Positions 1 through 9,564 of a stretch of DNA of 64,000 nt are shown one piece after another. The position numbers and the translations under genes were made by a program. Origin of the DNA: Helicobacter pylori (GTDB lineage Bacteria > Campylobacterota > Campylobacteria > Campylobacterales > Helicobacteraceae); NCBI RefSeq assembly GCF_016748675.1, contig NZ_CP051534.1, positions 310,001 through 374,000 on the forward strand. Reading direction: 5' to 3'. The notes beneath the pieces are model-generated. The model was not told where the DNA came from. It did not search any database and saw only the letters and a program-made list of their open reading frames with translations. Within the stretch, counting starts at the first letter, position 1; each line of letters starts with the position of its first letter.

Positions 1-500
1 ACAATCTTTTGGACTTTGAATTAGAAAAAGAAGGGGTTTTAAGGGTTTTATTGAACAAAAAGGGCAAGCTCATTAAAGAATACAAAACCTTAGAGCCTTT
101 AAAAAGCCTAGAAATCCGTTTGAGTGAAGCCCCCATTGACAAACACAATGATTTTTTATACCACAAAACCACTTACGCCCCTTTTTATCAAAAGGCTCGA
201 GCGCTCATTAAAAAAGGCGCTATGTTTGATGAAATCTTTTATAACCAGGATCTAGAACTCACTGAGGGCGCTAGGAGCAACCTTATTTTAGAAATCCACA
301 ACAAGCTTTTAACCCCTTATTTCAGCGCGGGCGCGTTAAATGGGACGGGTGTTGTGGGGTTGTTAAAAAAGGGTCTTGTTGAGCATGCCCCTTTAAAATT
401 ACACGATTTGCAAAGAGCGGCTAAAATCTATTGCATTAATGCGCTATACGGGTTGGTGGAGGTGGAAATAATAGGTTACCCAATAGAGCAAAAAAGTTAA
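1..500 (+). CDS. pabB: Aminodeoxychorismate synthase/lyase, C-terminal part (partial at window start)
   Basis: The frame is open from the first bases, so the start lies upstream and only about 165 C-terminal residues are seen. They match the PabC-like class IV aminotransferase fold: an HKTT motif near residue 53 of the fragment, DEIFYNQD, and LTEGARSNL, which in 4-amino-4-deoxychorismate lyases contacts PLP and substrate. In H. pylori this domain is, from memory, fused behind a PabB component I domain (HP0293), making p-aminobenzoate for folate in the cytoplasm. The fusion itself cannot be verified because the N-terminal part is outside the window. Ends 125 bp before amiE on the same strand. 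Confidence 0.85.
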   Translation, partial: NLLDFELEKEGVLRVLLNKKGKLIKEYKTLEPLKSLEIRLSEAPIDKHNDFLYHKTTYAPFYQKARALIKKGAMFDEIFYNQDLELTEGARSNLILEIHNKLLTPYFSAGALNGTGVVGLLKKGLVEHAPLKLHDLQRAAKIYCINALYGLVEVEIIGYPIEQKS

Positions 501-510
501 AACTCGCCCA

Positions 511-528
511 TAATAATCATAATGATTA
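511..528 (+). promoter_or_regulatory. Fur-box-like operator upstream of amiE
   Basis: TAATAATCATAATGATTA is an AT-rich imperfect inverted repeat close to the H. pylori Fur consensus TAATAATnATTATTA. It lies about 98 bp before the amiE ATG and just upstream of a -10-like TATAGA at 545-550. Fur repression of amiE is established in H. pylori; the assignment of this exact site is inference. Confidence 0.6.
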
Positions 529-625
529 AAGTTTTTATATTCATTATAGATTCATTTACACAATTATTTTATAAATCCAAGTAGAGGGTTTGTAGGAACT
601 CTCATCAAAAAACAAGGAACATAGT

Positions 626-1645
626 ATGAGACATGGAGATATTAGTAGCAGCCCAGATACTGTGGGTGTAGCGGTAGTTAATTATAAGATGCCTAGACTC
701 CACACTAAGAATGAGGTGTTGGAAAATTGTCGCAATATCGCTAAGGTGATTGGCGGGGTCAAACAGGGTCTGCCCGGGTTGGATCTGATTATTTTCCCCG
801 AATACAGCACGCATGGGATCATGTATGACAGACAAGAAATGTTTGACACAGCCGCAAGCGTTCCTGGAGAAGAAACCGCAATCTTTGCTGAGGCTTGTAA
901 GAAAAACAAGGTTTGGGGAGTGTTCTCTTTAACTGGGGAAAAACATGAGCAAGCTAAAAAGAATCCCTATAACACTTTGATTCTTGTCAATGATAAGGGT
1001 GAGATCGTGCAAAAATACCGCAAAATCTTGCCTTGGTGCCCTATTGAATGCTGGTATCCTGGGGATAAAACCTATGTGGTTGATGGGCCTAAGGGCTTGA
1101 AAGTTTCTTTGATCATTTGCGATGATGGGAACTACCCTGAAATTTGGCGCGATTGCGCGATGCGTGGGGCAGAGCTTATTGTGCGCTGTCAAGGTTACAT
1201 GTATCCGGCTAAGGAGCAACAAATTGCGATAGTGAAAGCCATGGCGTGGGCTAATCAATGCTATGTAGCGGTAGCGAATGCGACCGGTTTTGATGGGGTG
1301 TATTCCTATTTCGGGCATTCTAGCATTATTGGTTTTGACGGGCATACTTTGGGCGAATGCGGGGAAGAAGAAAATGGTCTTCAATACGCTCAACTTTCCG
1401 TGCAACAAATCCGTGATGCGAGAAAATACGACCAAAGCCAAAACCAACTCTTCAAACTCTTACACAGAGGTTATAGTGGGGTTTTTGCTAGTGGCGATGG
1501 GGATAAGGGTGTGGCGGAATGCCCTTTTGAGTTCTATAAAACTTGGGTGAATGACCCCAAAAAAGCTCAAGAAAATGTAGAAAAATTCACTCGCCCAAGC
1601 GTGGGTGTGGCCGCTTGTCCTGTGGGCGATTTGCCCACGAAATAA
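626..1645 (+). CDS. amiE: Aliphatic amidase AmiE
   Basis: Hydrolyses short-chain aliphatic amides to the carboxylic acid and ammonia in the cytoplasm, part of H. pylori's large ammonia-producing capacity. The 339-residue protein is a nitrilase-superfamily enzyme with the Glu-Lys-Cys triad visible: E59 in IIFPEYS, K133 in QKYRKI and C165 in LIICDDGNY. The N-terminus MRHGDISSS and the stretch [11 protein letters not shown] are near-identical to Pseudomonas-type AmiE as I remember it. The ATG is preceded by AAGGA at 614-618. Transcribed alone, convergent with flgL. A Fur-box-like repeat lies in its leader, consistent with the known iron/Fur control. Full length for the family, no defects seen. 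Confidence 0.97.
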   Translation: MRHGDISSSPDTVGVAVVNYKMPRLHTKNEVLENCRNIAKVIGGVKQGLPGLDLIIFPEYSTHGIMYDRQEMFDTAASVPGEETAIFAEACKKNKVWGVFSLTGEKHEQAKKNPYNTLILVNDKGEIVQKYRKILPWCPIECWYPGDKTYVVDGPKGLKVSLIICDDGNYPEIWRDCAMRGAELIVRCQGYMYPAKEQQIAIVKAMAWANQCYVAVANATGFDGVYSYFGHSSIIGFDGHTLGECGEEENGLQYAQLSVQQIRDARKYDQSQNQLFKLLHRGYSGVFASGDGDKGVAECPFEFYKTWVNDPKKAQENVEKFTRPSVGVAACPVGDLPTK

Positions 1646-1726
1646 GGGGCAAAAGGAGGGGGGCTTCATAGAAGCTTAAAGCATTTTTAATACCGCTTTT
1701 TAGAACGCTTAAAAACCACCAAAAGA

Positions 1727-4213
1727 TTACAAGTATTTCGTTAAAGACAAATTGTTGATTTTGTTCGTGGAAGCCAGAACGGCGTTATAATTGTTAGTGA
1801 GATTGGAAAACTTATTATAAGTTTCTGCCATATCCGTGCCGGTCGTTTCCCCACGAATGCTTTGAACTTGCGTTTTTAAAACTTCATTACGCCTGATAAT
1901 GTTCTCAAATGCCTTGCCATGAGCGCCGTTTTTAGCGATCATTTTTTCTATGTGATCGCTCAAGTGATCTATAAGGGTGATGCCGTTTTGAATGCCTAAA
2001 TTACGCATGTCGCTAGAGTAAGTATCCCCTAAAGCGTCCGGGCGATAAATCCCTTTTCTTACAGAAGTGATAATATTTTCTAATTGATCAAAAAAATTCA
2101 CGCTGGGCTTGTCAATAATTAAAGCGTTATTAGCGTTTAATTTAAGGCTTGGTTTGTCGCTGTGCAAGGCGTTTTGAGAAAAATCATTCGCGTTTTTATC
2201 AAAAAGCATGAACTGCATTTTGGTGTTTGAATGCATGTTATCTTGGATAATGACTTTTCCCTCTTCATTCAAATTGACAGAAAGGTTGTCTTTAGCTTGT
2301 TTTAACAATTCAATAAAGCGCTCCTTGCTTTCTTTGGAAGTAGGGTTATCGCTGATTTGTTGGTAGATGGCTGGGTCAGTGTTGCTGTAATTGAGCGCGA
2401 TACTCATCGCATCCATGAGCTGCCTGTAAGTGACTTCATTGGGTTTAGACGCTTGAATATCAGCGCTTGTGGGGTCATAAAGCGGGATTTTAACGCCATT
2501 AGGCAAACTCAAAAAAGCCCCATTATTATCCAAGATCATTTGCGCTTCCAAAAATAAGCCATTCACATCGTTTAATTTCATGTTAAAAACGCTATTTTCT
2601 AAACTCCCCTTAGAGACTTCACTCAGTTTGGTAGAGCCATTAGCCGCGCCATTTTGAGCGGTTTGAGCGACATTGCTTTCTAATTTTGCCCCTTCTTTAT
2701 TGAAGTAGGTTTTTTGGTATTCGCTCGCGTTATTAGTGGGGATACCGGCCACTTCTAGCCCTTTTTGATCTAGGGTGCTTAAAGCCAAAGAAATAGGCGA
2801 TTCTTTAGAAGAATTGTCAATAATCCTCAAACGCCCGTTCGTTGCAATTTCCACATCCACTTCATTATTGAAGCGTTCTTTGATTGCGTCTTTCAAATCT
2901 TTAATCGTAGAGTTTTTCACGTCTAAAAGAATGGGAATGTCCAAATTAATAGGGAGGTTTGGGATTTTAATAGCGCTTGAATTGTCCAAACGGCTGGCGT
3001 TGATTTTTAAAGTTTCCACGCTATCGCCAAAAATCTCGCTCAATTTAGTGTTTTTGTTGGCTAAAACATTGTCTTTAGTGACAAACACGCTAGGGATTTC
3101 AAGCACCTTGGGGTTATACATGTTAAGCACCGCTTTAACTTGGCTCAAACTCCTATCCGTTACAAACGCGCTTTTGACGTATTCAGTAACCCTTTTGCCG
3201 CTCGAACGCAAGGCGTCTAAATCATCAAAATCCCCATCGCTAGAAATCAAATGAAAATCCAAATTTTCACTGCCAGGCGTTAGGTTTTTGATCTCAATTT
3301 GCCCCCAATTGTTCAAACTCACATCCACGACTTTATTTTGCGAAGTGTTCCCGTAAGCGTGAGCGATTTTATCCAACAAATCGCTCACTTTAGAGGCACT
3401 CTCTTTGTTTTGGTAGGCTTTAGAGAGCGCGAATTTTTCTTTAAAACTAGAGCCATCAGGCCTAACGCCTTGCAAATAAAAAAACTCTTTAGGGTCATTG
3501 GTGGGGTCTTTATCGTTATCGCCGATGAGTTCTCGCAAGGTATCGCTAGGTTTAATAAAAACTTCTTCAGGCAATGAAGAATGCTCTAAAGCGTCCATCA
3601 CATCAGGGTGGAGCTTGTTTTGATTGAGTAATTTAATGTTGGTGGTGATGAGTTTGTGTTTGTCTTTATCCGCGCCTAAAAACAAATCTTGCCCGCTGAT
3701 ATTATAAGGCACAAGGTTATCAGAGCTAATAAGCGCGTTTAAATCTTCGCCATTGCCATGGTATTTCCCATTACTATCAATGGGAGGTCTATCCACCTTA
3801 CTGCCCCCAAATAAAAATTCCCCCCCTATGGAGGTGTTAGCGACATTCATCATATGCTCTCTCAAGCGTTCTAAATCGTTGGCGATAGCGGCACGAGAAG
3901 TTTCTGAATGCACATCGTTAGCGGATTGGATGAGTTTGGTTTTAAACGCCTCCATCGTTTTAGAAAATTCTTGCAAGGCTTTGTCGGTATTGAGCGTTGA
4001 AGTGTAAGCGTTTTGAGCCACATCAATGCCTTGATCTAAGGTGTTTTCTTCGTATTGGAATTTTAAATTCTGGTTGTTAATGTCGCTGTTTTGATAACCA
4101 TAACGGATTTTTAGTCCTGAAGCGATCTGCGTGTTAGCGTCATTGATTTTATTTTGTAAAGCGTTTTGGTAGTGATTCATTTGGTTGTATTTTGAGCCAA
4201 AGGTAACGCGCAT
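1727..4213 (-). CDS. flgL: Flagellar hook-filament junction protein FlgL (HAP3)
   Basis: Secreted structural protein joining the hook-associated region to the flagellin filament. The N-terminal ~130 residues and the C-terminal ~90 residues have the flagellin-like helical D0/D1 character (start MRVTFGSKYNQM; C-terminal end NNYNAVLASTNKINNLSLTKYL split as NNYNAVLAST and NKINNLSLTKYL). The middle is a long variable domain, giving 828 residues, far longer than the ~317-residue enteric FlgL but usual for H. pylori (annotated in 26695 as a flagellin B homologue, HP0295). I chose the ATG at 4213 over the in-frame TTG at 4219 because AAGGA sits 7 nt upstream of it. A sigma54-type promoter lies about 30 bp upstream. 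Confidence 0.93.
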   Translation of the reverse strand: MRVTFGSKYNQMNHYQNALQNKINDANTQIASGLKIRYGYQNSDINNQNLKFQYEENTLDQGIDVAQNAYTSTLNTDKALQEFSKTMEAFKTKLIQSANDVHSETSRAAIANDLERLREHMMNVANTSIGGEFLFGGSKVDRPPIDSNGKYHGNGEDLNALISSDNLVPYNISGQDLFLGADKDKHKLITTNIKLLNQNKLHPDVMDALEHSSLPEEVFIKPSDTLRELIGDNDKDPTNDPKEFFYLQGVRPDGSSFKEKFALSKAYQNKESASKVSDLLDKIAHAYGNTSQNKVVDVSLNNWGQIEIKNLTPGSENLDFHLISSDGDFDDLDALRSSGKRVTEYVKSAFVTDRSLSQVKAVLNMYNPKVLEIPSVFVTKDNVLANKNTKLSEIFGDSVETLKINASRLDNSSAIKIPNLPINLDIPILLDVKNSTIKDLKDAIKERFNNEVDVEIATNGRLRIIDNSSKESPISLALSTLDQKGLEVAGIPTNNASEYQKTYFNKEGAKLESNVAQTAQNGAANGSTKLSEVSKGSLENSVFNMKLNDVNGLFLEAQMILDNNGAFLSLPNGVKIPLYDPTSADIQASKPNEVTYRQLMDAMSIALNYSNTDPAIYQQISDNPTSKESKERFIELLKQAKDNLSVNLNEEGKVIIQDNMHSNTKMQFMLFDKNANDFSQNALHSDKPSLKLNANNALIIDKPSVNFFDQLENIITSVRKGIYRPDALGDTYSSDMRNLGIQNGITLIDHLSDHIEKMIAKNGAHGKAFENIIRRNEVLKTQVQSIRGETTGTDMAETYNKFSNLTNNYNAVLASTNKINNLSLTKYL

Positions 4214-4242
4214 GATCAAATCCTTATTGGTTTTTTAACAAA

Positions 4243-4261
4243 CAAGCTAAAAGTATTCCAA
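4243..4261 (-). promoter_or_regulatory. Sigma54 (RpoN) -24/-12 promoter of flgL
   Basis: On the minus strand TTGGAATACTTTTAGCTTG contains the invariant GG (4258-4259) and GC (4246-4247) separated by exactly 10 bp, as in sigma54 promoters, 30-45 bp before the flgL start. flgL belongs to the RpoN-dependent class of H. pylori flagellar genes, which supports the reading. Confidence 0.7.
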
Positions 4262-4405
4262 AATAAGCTTAATAACAATTGTGAGTGGTTTGAGTGGGGC
4301 AATGCGGGTTAATAATGGCGGGTTAAATGGGGTGTTTTTGAGTAAAAAAATTCTTTTAATGTGGATTTAATCTCAATTTAAAGTTACATTTTAGCAAATA
4401 CTCAC

Positions 4406-4411
4406 TATAAT
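4406..4411 (+). promoter_or_regulatory. -10 box of rplU-rpmA
   Basis: TATAAT, 45 bp before the rplU start, in the divergent flgL/rplU intergenic region. No convincing -35 is visible, which is normal for H. pylori sigma80 promoters. Confidence 0.55.
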
Positions 4412-4455
4412 AAGCGTTTATTTTAAAAAGAGCGTTCAATTTTTAAGGAATAGAA

Positions 4456-4770
4456 ATGTCATACGCAATATTCAAGCATGGCGGTAAGCAATATAAAGTC
4501 GTTGAAGGCGATATTGTTTTACTGGATAAAATGAATAAAGAGCCTAAGGCTTTAGTGGAATTAGTGGAAGTGTTAGCCGTATCCAAAGAGGGCAAACTCT
4601 CTTGTGGGAAACCCTTTGTGAATGGGGCTAAAATTGAAGCGGAAGTGATCAATGAGGGGCGCGGCAAAAAAGTCATCACTTTCAAAAAACGCCGCCGAAA
4701 AGACAGCAAAACCAAGCGTGGTTTTAGAAGAGATTTCACTCGCGTGAGAATCACTAAAATTGTAGCATAA
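4456..4770 (+). CDS. rplU: 50S ribosomal protein L21
   Basis: Large-subunit ribosomal protein binding 23S rRNA. 104 residues, the family's usual size, beginning [15 protein letters not shown], the typical L21 N-terminus, and ending in a basic tail ([16 protein letters not shown]) that contacts rRNA. AAGGA ribosome site 9 nt before the ATG. First gene of the rplU-rpmA pair, 14 bp ahead of rpmA, the arrangement found in most bacteria; often followed by obgE, here separated from it by the dpp genes. Confidence 0.98.
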   Translation: MSYAIFKHGGKQYKVVEGDIVLLDKMNKEPKALVELVEVLAVSKEGKLSCGKPFVNGAKIEAEVINEGRGKKVITFKKRRRKDSKTKRGFRRDFTRVRITKIVA

Positions 4771-4784
4771 AGGAGTATTAAACA

Positions 4785-5051
4785 ATGGCACACAAGAAAG
4801 GTCAAGGGAGCACGCAGAATAACAGGGATTCTGCAGGAAGACGCTTAGGCGTGAAAAAATTTGGCTCAGAATTTGTGAGAGCAGGGAATATTATCGTGCG
4901 CCAAAGAGGCACTAAAATCCATCCCGGTAGTAATGTAGGCATGGGGAAAGACCATACCTTATACGCGCTCATAGATGGCGTTGTGAAGTTTGAGCATAAA
5001 GACAGAAGCCGCAAGAAGGTTTCTGTGGTTAGTCAAAATTTTGGGGAGTAG
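4785..5051 (+). CDS. rpmA: 50S ribosomal protein L27
   Basis: Large-subunit protein near the peptidyl transferase centre. 88 residues starting [16 protein letters not shown] with the conserved GRRLGVKK and [11 protein letters not shown] motifs. AAGGAG is placed 9 nt before the ATG. The N-terminus starts directly with the mature AHKKG form, without the cleaved extension seen in Firmicutes. Co-transcribed with rplU. Confidence 0.98.
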   Translation: MAHKKGQGSTQNNRDSAGRRLGVKKFGSEFVRAGNIIVRQRGTKIHPGSNVGMGKDHTLYALIDGVVKFEHKDRSRKKVSVVSQNFGE

Positions 5052-5118
5052 GGTAACCTTTAAAGGTCAATTAAACCTTTGGGTGTTTGTTAAACGCCTA
5101 TAAACGCCATAAAATATT

Positions 5119-5124
5119 TATAAT
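5119..5124 (+). promoter_or_regulatory. -10 box of the dpp operon
   Basis: TATAAT in ATTTATAATTTAG, 43 bp before the dppA ATG. This is the only good -10 in the 116-bp rpmA-dppA gap, suggesting the dpp operon has its own promoter. Confidence 0.5.
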
Positions 5125-5167
5125 TTAGATCTCTATCCTTTATAGAATTTGTTGTGGAGATTGGCTT

Positions 5168-6817
5168 ATGAATAATGTTTTTGTTAAGGGTTTGTTTTTT
5201 TTTCTTTTATTGTTTGGGTTTTTTTTGAAAGCTTCAGAAAACCCAAACGCTGCTCTTAATCCATCTAAAGAAAATATTTCTGTTGAAGAGCAAAAGCGTT
5301 TTGGAGGCGTTTTAGTTTTTGCTAGAGGCGCTGATGGATCGAGCATGGATCCGGCCTTAGTAACTGATGGCGAAAGCTATGTGGCAACGGGCAATATTTA
5401 TGACACGCTCGTGCAATTCAAATACGGCACCACAGAAATTGAACCGGCCTTAGCGACAAGCTGGGACATATCCCCAGATGGTCTTGTATATACCTTTCAT
5501 TTACGCAAAGGGGTTTATTTCCACCAGACGAAGTATTGGGATAAAAAAGTAGAGTTTAGCGCTAAAGACGTGCTGTTTTCGTTTGAGCGCCAAATGGATA
5601 AGGCTAAACGATACTACAGCCCGGGGGCTAAAAGCTATAAATATTGGGAAGGCATGGGCATGTCTCATATTATCAAGAGCATTGAAGCTTTAGATGACTA
5701 TACCATTAGATTCACGCTTAATGGGCCAGAAGCCCCGTTTTTAGCCAATTTAGGCATGGATTTTTTGAGCATTTTGAGTAAGGATTACGCTGATTACTTG
5801 GCTCAAAATAATAAAAAAGACGAGTTGGCTAAAAAACCTGTTGGGACAGGGCCTTTCAAATTCTTTTTATGGAATAAAGATGAAAAAATCATTCTTTTAA
5901 AAAATCAGGATTATTGGGGGCCTAAAGCTTATTTGGATAAGGTGGTGGTGCGCACCATTCCTAATTCTTCCACTCGCGCTTTGGCGTTAAGAACCGGCGA
6001 AATCATGCTAATGACCGGGCCTAATCTCAATGAAGTGGAGCAGTTAGAAAAACTTCCTAATATCGTGGTGGATAAAAGCCCTGGGTTGTTGGCGAGTTGG
6101 CTTTCATTGAACACGCAAAAAAAGTATTTTAACAACCCTTTGGTGCGTTTGGCTATCAATCATGCGATTAATGTGGATGATTACATTAAGGTGATTTATG
6201 AAGGCTTTGCCCAAAAAATGGTCAATCCTTTCCCGCCCACCATATGGGGTTATAACTACAACATCAAACCCTATGAATACGATTTGAAAAAGGCTAAAGA
6301 GTTACTGAAACAAGCGGGGTATCCTAACGGCTTTAAAACCACCATTTTTACCACTTCCACTCGTAACCCAAAAGGAGCGGTGTTCATACAAGCGAGCCTG
6401 GCTAAAATTGGCATTGATGTGAAAATTGAAGTGTATGAGTGGGGGGCTTATTTGAAAAGAACGGGACTGGGCGAACATGAAATGGCGTTTGCAGGCTGGA
6501 TGGCAGACATTGCGGATCCGGATAATTTCTTATACACCTTATGGAGCAAGCAAGCCGCCTCAGCTATACCCACTCAAAATGGCTCCTTTTATAAGAGCGA
6601 CGCCTTTTCCGATCTGCTCATAAAAGCTAAACGGGTTTCGGATCAAAAGGAGAGGGAAGCCCTTTATTTAAAGGCTCAAGAAATTATCCATAAAGACGCA
6701 CCCTATGTGCCTTTAGCCTATCCTTATTCAGTGGTGCCGCACTTGTCTAAAGTCAAAGGCTATAAGACGACTGGAGTGAGCGTGAATCGCTTCTTTAAGG
6801 TGTATTTAGAAAAATAA
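5168..6817 (+). CDS. dppA: Dipeptide ABC transporter, periplasmic binding protein DppA
   Basis: Binds di-/short peptides in the periplasm and delivers them to DppBC. 549 residues, SBP family 5, with the signature near residue 60-120 (GNIYDTLVQF; EPALATSWDISPDGLVYTFHLRKGV) and an FAGWMADIADPDNF stretch near residue 435. The N-terminus is a very hydrophobic Sec signal (FFFLLLFGFFL) ending around KASEN, without a lipobox cysteine. A run of nine T (5195-5203) encodes three Phe in the signal and could slip. First gene of dppABCDF; the ATG has GGAG 12 nt upstream. Confidence 0.95.
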   Translation: MNNVFVKGLFFFLLLFGFFLKASENPNAALNPSKENISVEEQKRFGGVLVFARGADGSSMDPALVTDGESYVATGNIYDTLVQFKYGTTEIEPALATSWDISPDGLVYTFHLRKGVYFHQTKYWDKKVEFSAKDVLFSFERQMDKAKRYYSPGAKSYKYWEGMGMSHIIKSIEALDDYTIRFTLNGPEAPFLANLGMDFLSILSKDYADYLAQNNKKDELAKKPVGTGPFKFFLWNKDEKIILLKNQDYWGPKAYLDKVVVRTIPNSSTRALALRTGEIMLMTGPNLNEVEQLEKLPNIVVDKSPGLLASWLSLNTQKKYFNNPLVRLAINHAINVDDYIKVIYEGFAQKMVNPFPPTIWGYNYNIKPYEYDLKKAKELLKQAGYPNGFKTTIFTTSTRNPKGAVFIQASLAKIGIDVKIEVYEWGAYLKRTGLGEHEMAFAGWMADIADPDNFLYTLWSKQAASAIPTQNGSFYKSDAFSDLLIKAKRVSDQKEREALYLKAQEIIHKDAPYVPLAYPYSVVPHLSKVKGYKTTGVSVNRFFKVYLEK

Positions 6818-6827
6818 AAGGGGTTGC

Positions 6828-7832
6828 ATGCTGAGTTTTATCATTAAGCGTATTTTGTGGGCGATTCCCACGCTGTTTGGAGTGAGTATCATCGTGTTTA
6901 TGATGGTGCATTTAGTGCCAGGAGATCCGGCGTTAGTGATTTTAGGCGAAAAGGCCAATCAAGCCGCTATTGACGCTTTAAGAGAGCAATTTGGATTGAA
7001 TAAGCCCTTGATAGAGCAGTATTTTTTCTTTATCAATAACGTGTTGCATGGCAATTTTGGCGCTTCTATCATGACTGGTGAGCCTGTGATGCATGAATTT
7101 TGGCAACGCTTCCCGGCTACGGTGGAATTAGCTTTGATCGCTTTGTTTATGGCTCTTGTCTTGGGTATTAGCGTTGGCGTGTTAGCCGCGATCAAACGCT
7201 ATAGCGTGTTTGATTATTCTAGCATGACTTTCGCTTTAGCCGGGATTTCTATGCCCGTGTTTTGGCTAGGGCTTATGCTGATTTATATTTTTAGCGTGCA
7301 ATTGGGGTGGTTGCCTGTTTTTGGGCGTTTGAGCGATGTGTATTATTTAGATGGCCCCACAGGTCTTTATTTGATAGACAGCCTGATCGCAAGGGATTAT
7401 GGGGCGTTTGTGGATACGATCAAGCACTTGATTTTGCCTAGCATTGTGTTAGCCACGGTTTCTACCGCTGTTATTGCCAGAATGACTCGCGCAAGCATGG
7501 CAGAAGTGTCTAAAGAAGATTATGTGCGCACCGCTAAAGCTAAGGGGTGTAGCTCCTTTAGGGTGATTTTTGTGCACACTTTGCGTAACGCCTTAATCCC
7601 TGTAACGACTATCGCAGGCTTGATGCTGGCTGGGCTTTTAGGGGGGAGCATGATAACTGAAACGGTTTTCTCATGGCCTGGGATTGGCAAGTGGATCGTT
7701 AATGCGCTCAACCAGCGCGATTTCCCGATTATCCAATCCATGTCTTTGATTATCGCCATGATGTATATTGGGGCTAATCTCTTGGTGGATATTTTATACG
7801 CTTTTATTGATCCTAGAATAAGGTTGTCATAA
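6828..7832 (+). CDS. dppB: Dipeptide ABC transporter permease DppB
   Basis: Inner-membrane permease half. 334 residues, about six membrane segments, starting MLSFIIKRILWAIPTLFGVS, the standard DppB/OppB N-terminus. It carries VPGDPA after the first segment and the EAA-loop region (TRASMAEVSKEDYVRTAKAKG near residue 225, written in two parts: TRASMAEVSK and EDYVRTAKAKG) that docks on the ATPases. Lies 10 bp after dppA and shares one base with dppC (TAATG), so the two permeases are translationally coupled. Confidence 0.96.
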   Translation: MLSFIIKRILWAIPTLFGVSIIVFMMVHLVPGDPALVILGEKANQAAIDALREQFGLNKPLIEQYFFFINNVLHGNFGASIMTGEPVMHEFWQRFPATVELALIALFMALVLGISVGVLAAIKRYSVFDYSSMTFALAGISMPVFWLGLMLIYIFSVQLGWLPVFGRLSDVYYLDGPTGLYLIDSLIARDYGAFVDTIKHLILPSIVLATVSTAVIARMTRASMAEVSKEDYVRTAKAKGCSSFRVIFVHTLRNALIPVTTIAGLMLAGLLGGSMITETVFSWPGIGKWIVNALNQRDFPIIQSMSLIIAMMYIGANLLVDILYAFIDPRIRLS

Positions 7833-8689
7833 TGGAGTCTTTTAGAGAGTTTATCCAACAATTCAAAAAAAATAAGGCGGCGGTCGTTGGGGCATGGATT
7901 GTGCTTTTATTGGTAATTTGCGCTGTTTTTGCACCTCTTTTAGCCCCGCATGATCCTTATGTCCAAAACGCGCAAGATCGCCTTTTAAAACCTATATGGG
8001 AGCATGGGGGGAATGCTAAATACCTTTTAGGCACCGATGATTTGGGGCGCGATATTTTGAGCCGCTTGATCTATGGGGCTAGGATTTCTTTAACCATAGG
8101 GATTGTTTCTATGGGGATTGCGGTGTTTTTTGGCACGATACTAGGGCTAATAGCGGGGTATTTTGGGGGGAAAACAGATGCAATTATCATGCGTATCATG
8201 GACATCATGTTCGCTTTGCCCTCTATTTTATTGATCGTGATTGTGGTCGCTGTGTTAGGGCCTTCACTCACTAACGCCATGCTCGCTATTGGGTTTGTGG
8301 GGATTCCTGGATTTGCACGATTGGTGCGCAGTTCTGTGCTAGGCGAAAAAGAAAAAGAATACGTGATCGCTTCTAAAATCAATGGCTCTTCGCATCTTCG
8401 TTTAATGTGTAAGGTGATCTTCCCTAATTGCATTATCCCTTTGATCGTGCAAACGACAATGGGTTTTGCTTCCACGGTTTTAGAAGCGGCCGCGCTGAGC
8501 TTCTTAGGTCTTGGGGCCCAACCTCCCAAACCCGAATGGGGAGCGATGCTGATGAATTCCATGCAATACATCGCTACCGCTCCTTGGATGCTTGTTTTCC
8601 CTGGGGTGATGATTTTTTTAACGGTCATGAGTTTTAATCTGGTAGGCGATGGCATCATGGACGCTTTAGATCCTAAACGCGCCTCTTAA
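7832..8689 (+). CDS. dppC: Dipeptide ABC transporter permease DppC
   Basis: Second inner-membrane permease half. 285 residues with an N-terminal cytoplasmic stretch, the OppC-type N-domain (GAWIVLLLVICAVFAPLLAPHDP) given as GAWIVLLLVIC and FAPLLAPHDP, then LLGTDDLGRDILSRLIYGAR and further membrane segments. The EAA loop is EKEYVIASKINGSSHLRL near residue 175. Overlaps dppB by one base and is followed 11 bp later by dppD. Confidence 0.96.
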   Translation: MESFREFIQQFKKNKAAVVGAWIVLLLVICAVFAPLLAPHDPYVQNAQDRLLKPIWEHGGNAKYLLGTDDLGRDILSRLIYGARISLTIGIVSMGIAVFFGTILGLIAGYFGGKTDAIIMRIMDIMFALPSILLIVIVVAVLGPSLTNAMLAIGFVGIPGFARLVRSSVLGEKEKEYVIASKINGSSHLRLMCKVIFPNCIIPLIVQTTMGFASTVLEAAALSFLGLGAQPPKPEWGAMLMNSMQYIATAPWMLVFPGVMIFLTVMSFNLVGDGIMDALDPKRAS

Positions 8690-8700
8690 AAGGAGCTTGC

Positions 8701-9564
8701 ATGATTTTAGAAGTTAAAGATTTAAAAACTTATTTTTTCACCGATAAGGGCGTGAATAAAGCGGTGGATGGCGTGAGTTTTGGCTTGAAAAAGTCTCAAA
8801 CGCTTTGCATTGTAGGGGAGAGCGGGAGCGGGAAAAGCATCACTTCGCTTTCTATTCTAGGGTTGATTGAAAAGCCCGGGAAAATTGTGGGGGGGAGCAT
8901 TCAATTTTTAGGGCAGGATTTGTTGCAACTTAAAGAAAAACAGATGCAAAAAGAAATCAGGGGTAAAAAAATTGGCATGATCTTTCAAGAGCCTATGACG
9001 AGCCTAAACCCTTCCTACACGGTGGGGTTTCAAATCAATGAAGTGCTAAAAATCCACCACCCTAACCTCAATAAAAAAGAACGCTTAGAAAGGGTGGTCT
9101 ATGAATTAGAGCGTGTGGGCATTCCCCATGCCGGGGATAAATACCACGAATACCCTTTCAATCTCAGCGGGGGGCAGCGCCAAAGGGTGATGATCGCTAT
9201 GGCTATGGTGTGTGAGCCTGAAATCTTGATCGCTGATGAGCCGACGACAGCGTTAGATGTAACCATTCAAGCGCAAATCTTGGAATTGATGAAAGAATTG
9301 CAGCAAAAAAAAGGCACTTCTATTTTGTTTATCACCCATGATTTAGGCGTGGTGGCGCAAATCGCTGATGAAGTGGTGGTGATGTATAAAGGGCATGTGG
9401 TGGAGCAAGCGAGCGCCAAAGAGCTTTTTGCTGATCCAAGACACCCTTATACCAAAGCTCTTTTAAGCGCGATCCCTAAACCGGGCAAAGAATACCGCAA
9501 AAAACGCTTAGAAACCGTGGATGAAAATACAGATTATTTGAGTTTTCAAAAGGAGTTGCGATGA
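8701..9564 (+). CDS. dppD: Dipeptide ABC transporter ATPase DppD
   Basis: Cytoplasmic ABC ATPase energising DppBC. 287 residues with Walker A GESGSGKS near residue 39, Q-loop IFQEPMTSLNP, ABC signature LSGGQRQRV near 158, Walker B LIADEPTTALD and an H-loop THDLG. The C-terminal extension RHPYTKALLSAIPKPG is the oligopeptide-transporter ATPase C-terminal signature. AAAGGAG precedes the ATG. Overlaps dppF by 4 bp (ATGA). Confidence 0.96.
   Translation: MILEVKDLKTYFFTDKGVNKAVDGVSFGLKKSQTLCIVGESGSGKSITSLSILGLIEKPGKIVGGSIQFLGQDLLQLKEKQMQKEIRGKKIGMIFQEPMTSLNPSYTVGFQINEVLKIHHPNLNKKERLERVVYELERVGIPHAGDKYHEYPFNLSGGQRQRVMIAMAMVCEPEILIADEPTTALDVTIQAQILELMKELQQKKGTSILFITHDLGVVAQIADEVVVMYKGHVVEQASAKELFADPRHPYTKALLSAIPKPGKEYRKKRLETVDENTDYLSFQKELR

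Noticed and set aside
1663..1675. GCTTC-ATA-GAAGC hairpin as amiE terminator
   Set aside because: Only a 5-bp stem and no U-run on either strand; too weak to call.
5195..5203. T9 in the dppA signal peptide as a phase-variation switch
   Set aside because: Nine T is only borderline for slippage, and the transporter is housekeeping-like; no evidence of an OFF state.
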